Source of the DNA: a virus
IMG/VR virus record: IMGVR_UViG_3300017786_000040
Coordinates: 1-39,006 of that record
Direction: 5' to 3' (one strand)
DNA: 39,006 nucleotides
The notes below the pieces were generated by a model. The model searched no databases. It had not been told where the DNA came from and was given only the letters and a program-made list of their open reading frames with translations. Of this stretch, positions 8,925 through 17,860 are shown one piece after another (within the stretch, counting starts at the first letter, position 1; every line of letters starts with the position of its first letter). The position numbers and the translations under genes are program-made.

Positions 8925-9721
8925 GCGTATTGCGATCCAATAGAAGGGAAGCCTCCAAAGGGTAAATCGCTCTCGCCAAAACGGCACTTGCAACTTTCAA
9001 GCTTTTTACCGCAAACGTCTTGAACCTCATCCACAACAGGTTCATTGTTGATGTTAAAAAACTTAAAACTAACGCCGTCCACGACTTTCCCAAGATCTTG
9101 ACCTGGCCTGTACCCGCACTCCGCAGATTTGTAGACCCATTGGCACATGTTGAGGCAGGATCTTTTCGGCGCTCTAACGCCTGCCATATCAAAGGCGCTT
9201 GCGAGTTCAAACTGAATTATCTCTCGCGTTTCGGAGGACTTGCGATCTACAAAGTAGATCTCCTCAGGAAAAGTTGCTGTTGGATCAGCTGTTGCATTGA
9301 CTCCGCCTTCAAAATTTTCCCCGTCTAAAAATTTTGCAAGCGTTCTGATTCGTGTGAATTTTGCGCCTTCGAGACCAGCAGGCAACGTCGCGATTAAACC
9401 TGAAATAACATTGAAAAGATTGCTGACGGTGATCGTGGGCCTTGGCAAAGACCCTGAACCGTCAAAAGCAAAGCCCTCTGCCTGGATCGGCAGAGGAATG
9501 TAATTTTGTCCAGCAAAAACGATCGGAACCCCTGTGCCCTCTTGCGTTCCAGGGTGGAAATAGTATTTAATGTCTGCGCCATGCTGAGCGGCGTTTAGCT
9601 CAAGCTGATATAGCTCAATAATCGCAGACGGCGCAGGTTTCTGCAGCTCTCCAAAGATAGCTTCAAGGTTGTCACCTTGGACATAACCAGGAGAGTGATA
9701 GCCGCTGAGCGCGTATCGCAT
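8921..9721 (-). CDS. Minor tail protein L-like (Fe-S cluster)
   Basis: 266 residues. The C-terminal third has Cys at 189, 193, 202, 237, 244 and 246. In lambda gpL four C-terminal cysteines hold an iron-sulphur cluster, and the FELASAFD and [13 protein letters not shown] pattern here fits that family. The N-terminal two thirds are the beta-rich tip-ring domain ([14 protein letters not shown]). The ATG follows the previous stop directly and the stop overlaps the K-like gene. Role: ring protein of the tail tip. Confidence 0.88.
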   Translation of the reverse strand: MRYALSGYHSPGYVQGDNLEAIFGELQKPAPSAIIELYQLELNAAQHGADIKYYFHPGTQEGTGVPIVFAGQNYIPLPIQAEGFAFDGSGSLPRPTITVSNLFNVISGLIATLPAGLEGAKFTRIRTLAKFLDGENFEGGVNATADPTATFPEEIYFVDRKSSETREIIQFELASAFDMAGVRAPKRSCLNMCQWVYKSAECGYRPGQDLGKVVDGVSFKFFNINNEPVVDEVQDVCGKKLESCKCRFGESDLPFGGFPSIGSQYA

Positions 9722-9723
9722 GA

Positions 9724-10146
9724 TCAGTCTATTCGAGCCTCAATCAAAGCAAAGCTCAACACAATTGCCTCTGAATGTGCGCTGCTAGTTATGTTGGTAA
9801 CAGTAATACTTGCCGAGGCGCTAGCACACACGGCGTTGAACACATAATTACCTATCCCTGTCGCTTTGTGATTGATGACTAAAACATCGTGTTCGGCGAT
9901 AGTAGAATTTGTAAGGGCAAAAGAAACGCTAGTATTGGCTGCCAATGCTGCGTTGTTCATAGTAATTCTGCCGCATTTCTTGTCCAGGCTTACAGCGGTC
10001 GCCTTACTTGTAGCTTGAGTGACATCACCACCTTCTCCGCTGGCGGTATAACCAGCTTTGCCGTCGTTCAAGTTGGTGAAGTTGGCATCCATCTCAGTGT
10101 GGGTGAGCGGACTACCTTTGCCGGAGCGAGTGACGATCGTGGCCAT
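9724..10146 (-). CDS. Small tail protein, fibre-type N-terminus
   Basis: 140 residues. The opening GSPLTHTEMDANFTNLNDGK is a motif at the N-terminus of many phage fibre and tail accessory proteins. The rest is a Ser/Thr/Ala-rich beta segment ending IVLSFALIEARID. It lies between M-like and L-like genes, an extra position compared with lambda, so it is probably a decoration or attachment protein of the tip. No enzyme motif. Start ATG at 10146, 3 bases after the upstream stop. Confidence 0.6.
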   Translation of the reverse strand: MATIVTRSGKGSPLTHTEMDANFTNLNDGKAGYTASGEGGDVTQATSKATAVSLDKKCGRITMNNAALAANTSVSFALTNSTIAEHDVLVINHKATGIGNYVFNAVCASASASITVTNITSSAHSEAIVLSFALIEARID

Positions 10147-10149
10147 GGC

Positions 10150-10488
10150 TTACTCGAAAACTTGGCGGAATGATGTCTGGATTGTAGCTCGGTTCAGGTA
10201 AGGGATCGACTTGCTCCACTGCTCACAGACAAACTTAGAGCTGCTGGCTTCACCTGGTGGCGTGAAATCAAAGCTTGCGCTGTCTGCAGCTCTTGCGTCT
10301 AAAAACGTCTCAATAACATCTGACTCGGCCTCTGAAACATTAAAAGTTAGGCTGTATGACTTTGGGTTTTGATTTAAGCCAAAACTTAAACGCTTCTCAT
10401 AGCCATCACCAAAACGCACCGTGCGAATTGCTGGTGCGCTTGTTTTCTGAATGCCGTAAGCAGGCGTGATTGAGGGAAAGGTTGCCAT
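10150..10488 (-). CDS. Minor tail protein M-like
   Basis: 112 residues, close to the usual length of lambda gpM relatives. Diagnostic segments are PAIRTVRFGDGYEKRLSFG near the N-terminus and FDFTPPGEASSSKFVCEQW near the C-terminus. gpM forms the ring between tail tube and tip. The ATG shares one base with the tape-measure stop (TAATG), so translation is probably coupled. Order after the tape measure matches lambda. Confidence 0.9.
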   Translation of the reverse strand: MATFPSITPAYGIQKTSAPAIRTVRFGDGYEKRLSFGLNQNPKSYSLTFNVSEAESDVIETFLDARAADSASFDFTPPGEASSSKFVCEQWSKSIPYLNRATIQTSFRQVFE

Positions 10489-13400
10489 TATGCGAGTAAT
10501 CCTCCAGGGCGTTTTTGTTTGATCAGCTCAGCTTGTACAGCAGCGCCGAGCATCTTGCCGAGTTGTCCTGCCTGATCAGAGTCGCCCTCAACACTAGAGC
10601 CAGAAGCATCGACGTTCACAGTTACGTTAGCGCTGCCCATTGCATTGTTCGGAACAATGTTGCCTTGAGCGCCTGGAACGAACAGCTCAGGCCCACGCTC
10701 CCCGACTAAATAAGGCCGGTTGCCAGAAACTGAGCCGCCCAATGCTCTTTGACCAAATATTGGAAGAGGGACAGGGGTGTTTGCTCCAACGCCTGAATAA
10801 CCTTTAATCTGACTCAAGCTATCCGTGTTAATTGCGTCGCCGCCACCTCCCATTCCGGCGAACATGCGAGCAATGCCGATCGCGATGTACTGGGCGATCA
10901 TTTGCTTAGCTGCTTGCATCAGCATGTCTGCAATGCTTCTTAGGAAGTCAGCAAAGGCTTGCTCTGCTGTTTTGGTTCCTTCGACGACAGCTACGAGACT
11001 GTCAAACAAAGAGTCTGTTAGTGGTGTCGTTATTGCAAGCGCATCATTAAAACGAGCTTGAGCAAGCGCTGCTTCATCTATACCTGGCTGTAATCTTTGG
11101 TACGTGTCACGAAGATTTTCTAAATCTTCTAGCTGGTACCCTAAATTGGTTTGGAAATCACGCGAAGCTCCGTCTTCTTGAGCTTTAATTTGACGTTGTT
11201 GAAGTTTTGCAATTTGCTCGTTGAAGGATTCTGATTTAGCTGCTCTATCTGCAAGTTGGTCTGCCTCAAGTTTAGAGCTGCCAGAAAAGAACCCAAGGCC
11301 CGCTCCAGCGAAACTCATCATGTACTCAGGGTCTGTCGCTCTCTTCTGCCGTTCCGCGCTTATTTCAGCTTCTAAGGTGCGTATAGCCCTTGTGTCTTTA
11401 ATAGCTTGTTCCCTGTCTAAACGCTCAGCGTGAGCTGCTTTTGCTTGTGCCCTTTGAAGGAGCTGCTTATCTCCTAACAAATCTCTCTCTTCTTTTTGCT
11501 TTATTAACATTTCTTTTTTCAACTCACCTTCTCTAACGTCCACACGTTCTTGCTTTTGCTTTAATTTAAGTACACTTGTTTCTACTCTTTGTATCTCTAC
11601 TAGAGCCTTAAATTGTGCGTCAAAAGTATGTACTGTTCCTCTGCCTAAAATATCTATTTGCGTCATAACGTTCAATCTTTGACTATACGCGGTATCTGCT
11701 TGGATGGCTTGTGTTTCTGTTTCTTTTGTTATCTGTCGTTCTGCTTTTAATACCGAGTTAGCCGCGTTTGCGCGAGCAAGACCTAGCTTTACTTCTGCTT
11801 TTGTTTTTTTGTCTTGCAAGACCTGATTCCTTGCGAAAGCTCCCGGTTCGTCAATTTTGTCAAAATTTGCGTTTATTTCGTCTTTAATTGTATCTAATTC
11901 ATTTTGAGCTTTTTTTACGTTTATTGACCCTTGATCAGCGGCTAAAACGTCTCTGCGCTCTGTTAATTGACGCTGTGCCAAAGATACTTCTCTTTCTCCT
12001 ATATCTTTAATAGCGGCAAGCCTTTTCCTTGACAGTTCCAGTAGCAACCTTTCCGCTTCTGTTTCGCCTTCTACATTTAGTAATTTTTCTCGCTGCACAA
12101 GCAGTTGAGCCTTGAGTGCTTGCAACCTTTCTTTATCCTGTTTGCTTAATGTAGCTCCTCGCTCTATCGCTAATTTTTGCACTGTTTCAAGTGCGCTAAT
12201 ACTAGATTTCGTTATAAATATATCTCCTAGAGCTTTTTGTTCCCCCGTTGGTGCTGCTTTGGGTTGAGTCCCTGTAACGGCGTCAGCTAACCCTTTTACA
12301 AGCGGCGTAATAAAAGACTGCAGACCCATGCCTAGTCTTTCTAGTGCGTTATCAAACTCTCTAGCAGATTTAGCTAGTTCTTTAAGTTGCTGTACTCTTT
12401 TATTTCCAAGAGTCTCTTGTGCTCTAAGTTGTACGGCAGCTGCAGCCTGATTTGTAAACCCTTCGCCAGCTAAAAATGTAGCTCGACCGCCTATAGTGGT
12501 ATTAGTTTCGCCTAATTTTTTAAGAACTACATCTAGATTAGAGGCTACATCATCAAAAGCTTTTGCAGTATCTAAAGCAGCAGATCCTAATTTATCTAAT
12601 TGCTGGCCTATAGCGCTGCCAAGAATTTGGCCGCCAAAGCCAAATGCACTACCTGCTAAACCGCCTGCAATTGAGCCTGGACCACCGCCAAACAACAGCG
12701 GGAAGCCAATACCAAGCGCAGCGCTTTGAGCACTTTTATCGAGTTTTTTTTGATCTTCAGCGACCTTACGATTGGCTTTTTTGCGAGCTTCCGTGCGATT
12801 TCTAAGACGCCTGTCAAAGTCTTTTCCATATTTTTTATCTTGCTTAATAATATCATCAAAAACTTCCTCATTAAGTTCTTTTTGAGACTTAAACTTTTTA
12901 AGGCGCGAATTAAGCTCCGCTGTTTCTAGCTTTTTATTAAATCCTAACTCAAGCTGGTTAATTTCTTCAGCAAAACTTTTGCGTTTTTGGGCCGCTTTAG
13001 TGACAAGAGCCTCAACCCCTCTTGCGGCTGCAGTAGCCGCTGCTATTTCTTGATTAAAATTCGGGGGCAAAGCAGCTCCCGAAACTTGAGGAGAAGGGCC
13101 GATCGGGGAAGAATACTGGCCAAGCCCTTTTCGCCTTTGTCGCGTCACACGAAGCGGTTCCGTGCGTAATGGTCTGCCAGAAAGCTGATCAGCTCTTTGA
13201 CTAAAAGCGGCAAAACCTGAGCCAGAATTAGTCAACTGACTTTGAATCCGACTTCTTGCATTTAACTCTCTGTTTAACTCTCTTTCTGCTCTTGCCGCCT
13301 GCAAAATAGCTAACTTGTAGCTTCTAGTCCCTCGAACAGCTGCATTTAAGTTTAAATTCGCCGCCCCAAGCGACTGGCTTAAATCATTAAAGCTGCCAGT

Positions 13401-13532
13401 AGCCTTACTGGTAGCACGCAGTAAAGTATTTATATTGTCAATATTTTGCTCTGTAGTTTTTAGTTTTTGATTAAAAGTATTAAGAGCTGCAGCTTTTACT
13501 GCGACTGCAATATCTACGTTGTAATTAGCCAC
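10488..13532 (-). CDS. Tape measure protein
   Basis: 1014 residues, the longest tail gene after J. It is mostly charged coiled coil (about 170-270 and 440-870), with a Gly-rich hydrophobic block near 270-310 (LLFGGGPGSIAGGLAGSAFG), a second hydrophobic block near 915-935, and a C-terminal stretch containing ALGGSVSGNRPYLVGERGPE, a recurrent C-terminal motif of tape-measure proteins. It sets tail length and is ejected with the DNA. The start is GTG, 30 bases after the end of the chaperone extension; no ATG fits. No peptidoglycan-hydrolase motif was seen. Confidence 0.93.
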   Translation of the reverse strand: MANYNVDIAVAVKAAALNTFNQKLKTTEQNIDNINTLLRATSKATGSFNDLSQSLGAANLNLNAAVRGTRSYKLAILQAARAERELNRELNARSRIQSQLTNSGSGFAAFSQRADQLSGRPLRTEPLRVTRQRRKGLGQYSSPIGPSPQVSGAALPPNFNQEIAAATAAARGVEALVTKAAQKRKSFAEEINQLELGFNKKLETAELNSRLKKFKSQKELNEEVFDDIIKQDKKYGKDFDRRLRNRTEARKKANRKVAEDQKKLDKSAQSAALGIGFPLLFGGGPGSIAGGLAGSAFGFGGQILGSAIGQQLDKLGSAALDTAKAFDDVASNLDVVLKKLGETNTTIGGRATFLAGEGFTNQAAAAVQLRAQETLGNKRVQQLKELAKSAREFDNALERLGMGLQSFITPLVKGLADAVTGTQPKAAPTGEQKALGDIFITKSSISALETVQKLAIERGATLSKQDKERLQALKAQLLVQREKLLNVEGETEAERLLLELSRKRLAAIKDIGEREVSLAQRQLTERRDVLAADQGSINVKKAQNELDTIKDEINANFDKIDEPGAFARNQVLQDKKTKAEVKLGLARANAANSVLKAERQITKETETQAIQADTAYSQRLNVMTQIDILGRGTVHTFDAQFKALVEIQRVETSVLKLKQKQERVDVREGELKKEMLIKQKEERDLLGDKQLLQRAQAKAAHAERLDREQAIKDTRAIRTLEAEISAERQKRATDPEYMMSFAGAGLGFFSGSSKLEADQLADRAAKSESFNEQIAKLQQRQIKAQEDGASRDFQTNLGYQLEDLENLRDTYQRLQPGIDEAALAQARFNDALAITTPLTDSLFDSLVAVVEGTKTAEQAFADFLRSIADMLMQAAKQMIAQYIAIGIARMFAGMGGGGDAINTDSLSQIKGYSGVGANTPVPLPIFGQRALGGSVSGNRPYLVGERGPELFVPGAQGNIVPNNAMGSANVTVNVDASGSSVEGDSDQAGQLGKMLGAAVQAELIKQKRPGGLLA

Positions 13533-13562
13533 AGCGAAACACGTAGAGCCTTGCGCTCCAGT

Positions 13563-13757
13563 CTACCGCTCACCCATCGTTCGCGCCCCTTTGCCTGCCT
13601 TAGCGTTCTGGATCGCTTTCTCCTGCTGCTCGTTATGCAGCTCGAAGTAAGCAGCCCAGCCGACCAGCTCTTCTTGCGTCAAATCACGCGAAAGCTGAGC
13701 AACCGTCATGCCCAGCTCCTTTGCCAAGAAGAAAATAAAATACCAGTCGTTACTTGC
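13563..13757 (-). CDS. Tail chaperone T-like extension reached by frameshift
   Basis: The frame open from 13805 to the TAG at 13563-13565 encodes a 64-residue segment beginning ASNDWYFIFFLAKELG, then TQEELVGWAAYFEL. This is the sequence style of gpT-type extensions of tail assembly chaperones. It is +1 (equivalently -2) relative to the upstream G-like gene and overlaps its end. The best slip point is the AAAA run at 13758-13761 (CTC AAA AGC), where tRNA-Lys could re-pair one base forward, giving a 179-residue fusion. An alternative is independent start at the ATG at 13709, preceded by AAAGGAG, but that would lose the conserved NDWYFIFFLAKELG part. Confidence 0.65.
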   Translation of the reverse strand, partial: ASNDWYFIFFLAKELGMTVAQLSRDLTQEELVGWAAYFELHNEQQEKAIQNAKAGKGARTMGER

Positions 13758-14103
13758 TTTTGAGGTCTGCTTTCGCTTCCTCCACTTTGTGCTCCGTTCC
13801 AGAGTTCAGCATGGCAAGCTGAATTTCTTGGAGGACAGAAGCAGCTACAGCGTTTCTAAGTGCGGCCCGCTCACCATCTTGGAAGAGGCGTTTGCCATCC
13901 TCATCCAATGCTTTTTCGACCATCAGACCTAAAGCAAAGTCGTTGCTTTCAGCAGCATCAACTTTTTTTTGAATCGACTCGCGCTCATCAATAGTAAGCG
14001 GATGCCAAAACACCTCAAGCACCACCTCGTCGCCTTCTTTTACCTCGTACTTGTAAAGCTGGCTAACGCCAAACTTGTTCCGAAGCAGTTCGGTGGCCCG
14101 CAT
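13750..14103 (-). CDS. Tail assembly chaperone, G-like
   Basis: 117 residues, acidic and helical, with FWHPLTIDERESIQKKVDAA and a C-terminal charged tail. Size, composition and location immediately before the tape measure fit lambda gpG/HK97 gp14-type chaperones, which bind the tape measure during tube assembly. In this family a fraction of ribosomes shift frame near the end to make a G-T fusion, and the open T-like frame here supports that. The start is the ATG at 14103, 26 bases after the tail terminator gene. Confidence 0.75.
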   Translation of the reverse strand: MRATELLRNKFGVSQLYKYEVKEGDEVVLEVFWHPLTIDERESIQKKVDAAESNDFALGLMVEKALDEDGKRLFQDGERAALRNAVAASVLQEIQLAMLNSGTEHKVEEAKADLKSK

Positions 14104-14129
14104 AAATCAATGCCGTTTCGATCAATATA

Positions 14130-14558
14130 CTACACGACTGCAGTAAATTGACAAGAAATAAGGCCCAAAAAGTGCGCTCGGTCTTCCAGCTCAACAGGGC
14201 TTGGGCCAGTAACGTCCATAACCCTTGGAGAAACGCTAAACGTATCTGTATAGTCAGTGGCATTTACTGAGGTCAAACCATCAATAACAGATTCGCTAAT
14301 CGCAGACAGCGCCGACGTTCCACCTGATTTTGGGACGTAAACGCTGCACTGGATCACGCCGCTGTAATAGTCAGACGCAGCGCCTTGATTTTGCAACGTT
14401 GAACGGTTGAAGTTGACGCTCATAACAACGTATTTTTTAGTCTTACCAGGCGTCGTGAAACGAACGTTGTCATAAACCATTAGAACAGTTTTGTCCGCCG
14501 CTGCAACCGCGTCAGTTACAGCCTTTTCAAAAGCAGCGCGAGCATTTACAAGAGTCAT
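14130..14558 (-). CDS. Tail terminator-like protein (gpU/DUF4128 type)
   Basis: 142 residues. It opens MTLVNARAAFEKAV and has NVRFTTPGKTKKYVVMSVNF, the helix-then-strand plan of DUF4128/lambda gpU tail terminators. These form the hexameric ring that caps the tail tube and joins it to the head. It sits after the HK97-gp10-like gene (3 bases) and before the chaperones, the expected position. In lambda the tube gene V would follow, but here it is absent from this spot. Confidence 0.72.
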   Translation of the reverse strand: MTLVNARAAFEKAVTDAVAAADKTVLMVYDNVRFTTPGKTKKYVVMSVNFNRSTLQNQGAASDYYSGVIQCSVYVPKSGGTSALSAISESVIDGLTSVNATDYTDTFSVSPRVMDVTGPSPVELEDRAHFLGLISCQFTAVV

Positions 14559-14561
14559 AAC

Positions 14562-15035
14562 TTAACCACCAAGTTGTTCATAGCCGACAGGTGCGACCAT
14601 GCGCTGACCAGTTTGAGCAAAAATCCTGCCTGCTCTTTTTTCTTGGAATGTGCTGTTTACCAAGTCTCGCATTTCCCCTTGCACAAACTGCGGAATATTC
14701 GACTTGGGAGAAGCAAATGCTTGCAAGGCATATACAGCAGTGTTTCCTACATAAACACTCGGTTGCTTTTTGTAGTTAAACTCAGGGATTGGATGACGCG
14801 GCTTAATTGTGCCTTGATTTGAACCTTGTTTGTATGTTGACCAAGGCTCAGTTTTTTTATCTTTTGCTTGTGGCCTTTGAGTAGACGCCTTCCAGCTAGA
14901 CGCAAAAAATCCTGTGTCTACAGGGCTTGTGGTAGAAGACAAACCTTCAACAGTGAGGCCAATCAAAGCATTAAAATCTCTGTTGAGTTGCTGCTCAAGG
15001 TCAGTCACAATTTGTCCGATGCCGCGCTTTGCCAT
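14562..15035 (-). CDS. HK97-gp10-like neck/tail completion protein
   Basis: 157 residues. Features typical of the HK97 gp10/lambda gpZ type are the SPVDTGFFASSWKAS segment (the Pro-Val-Asp-Thr-Gly signature) and TAVYALQAFASPKS. Such proteins act at the head-tail junction. Its ATG overlaps the preceding stop (TGATG). Neighbours are a head-closure-like gene upstream and the tail terminator downstream, matching connector gene order. Confidence 0.78.
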   Translation of the reverse strand: MAKRGIGQIVTDLEQQLNRDFNALIGLTVEGLSSTTSPVDTGFFASSWKASTQRPQAKDKKTEPWSTYKQGSNQGTIKPRHPIPEFNYKKQPSVYVGNTAVYALQAFASPKSNIPQFVQGEMRDLVNSTFQEKRAGRIFAQTGQRMVAPVGYEQLGG

Positions 15036-15421
15036 CAGAATCGCACCCTTACGATATAAAGATACTCTTGGCCGCCACGGTAAGTTTCGATGTTTGTTAT
15101 TTGAGCCGCTTCACCTGAACCAGCAAATTTCAAAACAATCTCATCTTGCATAGTGGGTTGATTGCCGCCAATCTGCTCAGGTGCAATATAAACGCGAGCC
15201 TGCCGCGTCTCTAATCCTTCATCTTCTTCAGACCGAATAAATTCGACTGGGCATTTCAAGCCAAAATAAGGACGGTCAAACGTTGCAAACGAACCTTTGG
15301 CAACGTCGTACTTTCCGTCAAACTTTCGCGTGTAATCAACAGTCGTGTCCAAGCTATCGCCAAGATCCTTGACGATTGACTTGGCTGCAGCTCGAAAAGC
15401 TTTGTCTAGCGCTCCAGGCAT
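15035..15421 (-). CDS. Head closure (stopper)-like protein
   Basis: 128 residues, beta-rich (VDYTRKFDGKYDV, RPYFGLKCPVEFIRSEEDEG, ending YLYIVRVRF). Location between the adaptor-like and gp10-like genes is that of head-closure proteins (SPP1 gp16/lambda FII position), which plug the connector after packaging. The fold assignment rests mainly on gene order and size. One base separates it from the upstream stop. Confidence 0.6.
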   Translation of the reverse strand: MPGALDKAFRAAAKSIVKDLGDSLDTTVDYTRKFDGKYDVAKGSFATFDRPYFGLKCPVEFIRSEEDEGLETRQARVYIAPEQIGGNQPTMQDEIVLKFAGSGEAAQITNIETYRGGQEYLYIVRVRF

Positions 15422-15422
15422 A

Positions 15423-15953
15423 TCAACCCCTCACGGTACGGATTTGGTAGCTGCCGCTCCCGCCAGCGCAATAAGCGCCAAGGTAAGACTGGAGCCAAGG
15501 GTAAACATCAAAGACATTATTGACGGTTCCCGTAGCCTGGCTAGCAGTGTTGTACTCCACTTCCATCTCGCCGAGCTTGACGGATTTGTATAGCCCCGTA
15601 TCGCCGGTAGACCCTGTAATTGACTCCGTGTCATTAGCTAATGCGTTAGCTAACTCGTATGTAGCGTATTTAATCTCGTTTGGGATGACAGTGCAAACTA
15701 ACTCCACTCGATCAACGTGGTAATTGTTGCGCGGCCAATTCAACGCTTGTGATGTGTCACAGCGATCGCCGTAAAACTGCAACGTGTCGATCCAGCGGGT
15801 GGCTGAGATCAATGCACGGTTTTTGTTGTCGTCGGTCTTGTTGTCCCAGTTGGTGCTGCTTGGGACGGTTTCAAAATACGTGTTGGCTTCAGCCAGGGTC
15901 ACGTAGCTGTTGGCTGACGCGCTGCTGAGAGTGGCGTTGATCGTGGCAGCCAT
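15423..15953 (-). CDS. Head-tail adaptor-like protein
   Basis: 176 residues. The opening SYVTLAEANTYFETVPSS, then RALISATRWID and QALNWPRNNYHVD, match the phage family often labelled DnaT-like single-stranded-DNA-binding. Its constant position just after the capsid gene suggests an adaptor that binds the portal rather than a replication protein. The ATG at 15953 lies just beyond the capsid terminator, so expression needs read-through or its own promoter. The label is by pattern from memory. Confidence 0.7.
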   Translation of the reverse strand: MAATINATLSSASANSYVTLAEANTYFETVPSSTNWDNKTDDNKNRALISATRWIDTLQFYGDRCDTSQALNWPRNNYHVDRVELVCTVIPNEIKYATYELANALANDTESITGSTGDTGLYKSVKLGEMEVEYNTASQATGTVNNVFDVYPWLQSYLGAYCAGGSGSYQIRTVRG

Positions 15954-15957
15954 AGCT

Positions 15958-15992
15958 GAAAAAAGAAGGTGGCCCCACCTAATGGTAGGGCC
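15958..15992 (-). terminator. Rho-independent terminator after the capsid gene
   Basis: On the minus strand GGCCCTACC pairs with GGTGGGGCC (nine pairs, one G-T wobble) around loop ATTA. After ACC comes TTCTTTTTT at 15967-15958. It lies between the capsid stop (16009) and the adaptor start (15953). This probably keeps capsid mRNA in excess over the downstream connector genes. Confidence 0.8.
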
Positions 15993-16008
15993 TTTACTCT
16001 GATCAAGA

Positions 16009-17088
16009 TCAGATGGTGCTGGTATCCAGCGGGCTGTTGACGGTGACCTGAACCAGAGGGATCAGATCGATGTCGTAGGTAGCAGACCACTTGTTAGCAG
16101 TTGCCAGGTTGGCGTTGGTGGGGTTGTCACCAGCGTCAGCCCACTTGGTGCCCATCACGTGATAAGCAGAGTGGTAGTCAACCGACAGGACGTCCTGCTT
16201 CGAGAGCACGTTGCGGTCCGCTTCGATGCGAAGCTCTTGCTGTTGACCTTCCAGGATGGTGCCTGATTTGGTCAGATAGCAGTAGAACTCACGCTGGTGG
16301 CCGCCAGTGCCAGGAGCCACAGTGTTAACTGCAGGATCCATGATCACGTTCATACCGGCGAATTCGCCAATAGAACGGGCACCAACGCCAACACCGCCGC
16401 CGCCCCAGGTCACGGCACCGCCAGTAGACAGCGCAGAGGTGGAGAAGGTCAGCAGGCCAACCTGATACAGGTAGTAGCCAACAGAAGGGTGGACAACGAG
16501 GGTGTCCAGCTCATCACCACGCTCACCGAGCTTGGAACGGGCTTCTGCCACTGTTGCAGCAGTCAGGAAGTTAGCTTCAGCAGCGCCAGAAGCAGCTGCT
16601 TTGCCTTTATCCATGGCATTGCCAGAAAGAGCAGTGCCAAACAGACCAGCAAGGTGAGAGAACAGACGAGCGCTGTTCAGCTTGTTGATTGCATCTGCAA
16701 GCTGGTTGCGGATGTGAAGCATTGGATCTTCACCAGCAGCCAGAACTGCCATGTCATCTACCGCATACGCAAATGCGCGGTGGCAGATTGTGGCGATCTG
16801 AGTGCCAGTACCGATCTTTTGAGGGGTCAGGTAGCCAGCACCGCTGGTTCCCCATGTCGCTGTACCGTCCAGAATCTCTTCTGTTGGTGCGATTGGGTTG
16901 AACTCAGGGACTTGAATGCGTGTACCGCCTTCGCGTGAATCGAGAAGAGCGTTACGGACAACAGCGCCAGACTTGATAAACAAGCTGCGCTCTTTGATGG
17001 CCTCAGACACATAAGTGCTGAGATTATTCCTCTTTACGATGTCCGCAAGAAGGACACCGCCGGAATAATTCTGAAATGGAGCTGCCAT
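16009..17088 (-). CDS. Major capsid protein
   Basis: 359 residues, starting MAAPFQNYSGGVLLADIVK and continuing with TRIQVPEFNPIAP, IATICHRAFAYAVDDM and DTLVVHPSVGYYLYQ. This arrangement fits the HK97-fold coat family annotated as Gp13-like major capsid proteins. It lies directly after the scaffold gene and ahead of the connector genes. The leader between scaffold stop and this ATG (62 bases) holds two hairpins, and no Shine-Dalgarno sequence is apparent. A strong terminator follows. Role: shell of the head. Confidence 0.9.
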   Translation of the reverse strand: MAAPFQNYSGGVLLADIVKRNNLSTYVSEAIKERSLFIKSGAVVRNALLDSREGGTRIQVPEFNPIAPTEEILDGTATWGTSGAGYLTPQKIGTGTQIATICHRAFAYAVDDMAVLAAGEDPMLHIRNQLADAINKLNSARLFSHLAGLFGTALSGNAMDKGKAAASGAAEANFLTAATVAEARSKLGERGDELDTLVVHPSVGYYLYQVGLLTFSTSALSTGGAVTWGGGGVGVGARSIGEFAGMNVIMDPAVNTVAPGTGGHQREFYCYLTKSGTILEGQQQELRIEADRNVLSKQDVLSVDYHSAYHVMGTKWADAGDNPTNANLATANKWSATYDIDLIPLVQVTVNSPLDTSTI

Positions 17089-17117
17089 TTCTTATTCGGG
17101 AGTAAGGTTTGCGGTTC

Positions 17118-17151
17118 ACAAGTCACGGACTTGTAGGTGTCCCACGGGGAC
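17118..17151 (-). promoter_or_regulatory. Two adjacent hairpins in the capsid mRNA leader
   Basis: Seven-base arms ACAAGTC (17118-17124) and GACTTGT (17128-17134), then five-base arms GTCCC (17139-17143) and GGGAC (17147-17151). Both enclose the same three-base loop (ACG; CGT in the mRNA). They fill much of the 62-base gap before the capsid ATG. They could stabilise the mRNA, mark a processing site or control initiation. They lack a T-run, so they are not a terminator. Confidence 0.6.
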
Positions 17152-17858
17152 TACTTACCTGCCTCTCTCCTGAGCACGGCTGCAAGATCGGGGTCGGAAG
17201 CATCCAAGGCCATTTGCCTTGTTAAGTTAATACTACCTTCTAACCAAGGATTAGCGATGCCTGCAGCGCTAGCTGTTGATGTATTTGGCTTTGCACCCAT
17301 CCCAGCTTGAGTGCTTGGTTTGAAGTGGTGTTCGTAAGAAGAACCAGGGTTTTTAAGCTTGGCAAGATAGACATTGATGTCTTGCTCAATGCCGCCATCT
17401 AAGACTTTGACGGTGCCATCGTCAGACTTCTTAAGACTGCCTTGAATCAATTGCAGCATTTGGTCTGAATTGATCGCTCCAGCCTGATTGATTGCTGAAA
17501 GTGCAGCGTTTTTCATTGCTGCTGTTTCGTTAGAAACCTGCAAATTTTGCAGTTGCTGCTCTAACTCAGCAATGCGCTTGTCTTTTTCAATGCCAGATTT
17601 GTTGGCTTCTTCCCAAAGAGGTTGCCACTGGCCTTGCTCTTCAAGGTTTTGACGGCGCTGATCGTCTTGTTTCTTGTAAACGTCGTCAAGCTTGCCTTTG
17701 ATGCCTTGAAACTTTTCCTCGGCCTCAGCAGCACGCTTTTGCAACGCTTGAATTTGCTGCTCGTAAGCAGATGTGTCGGCGCTGGCGGTAGTTTCAGTCT
17801 CAGCCACGGGCTGTTCAGAGGACGCCACGGGCGTCTCCTGGATGACTTGTTCTTCCAT
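17151..17858 (-). CDS. Capsid scaffolding protein
   Basis: 235 residues, acidic, Gln/Glu/Lys-rich, with a long coiled coil at about 30-115 (YEQQIQALQKRAAEAEEKFQ, then RIAELEQQLQNLQ) and a less charged C-terminal part ending DLAAVLRREAGK. Composition, helical content and place between portal and major capsid are those of phage scaffolds that direct shell assembly and then leave. No protease domain is attached and no separate prohead protease gene was seen nearby. Confidence 0.85.
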   Translation of the reverse strand: MEEQVIQETPVASSEQPVAETETTASADTSAYEQQIQALQKRAAEAEEKFQGIKGKLDDVYKKQDDQRRQNLEEQGQWQPLWEEANKSGIEKDKRIAELEQQLQNLQVSNETAAMKNAALSAINQAGAINSDQMLQLIQGSLKKSDDGTVKVLDGGIEQDINVYLAKLKNPGSSYEHHFKPSTQAGMGAKPNTSTASAAGIANPWLEGSINLTRQMALDASDPDLAAVLRREAGK

Positions 17859-17860
17859 TG

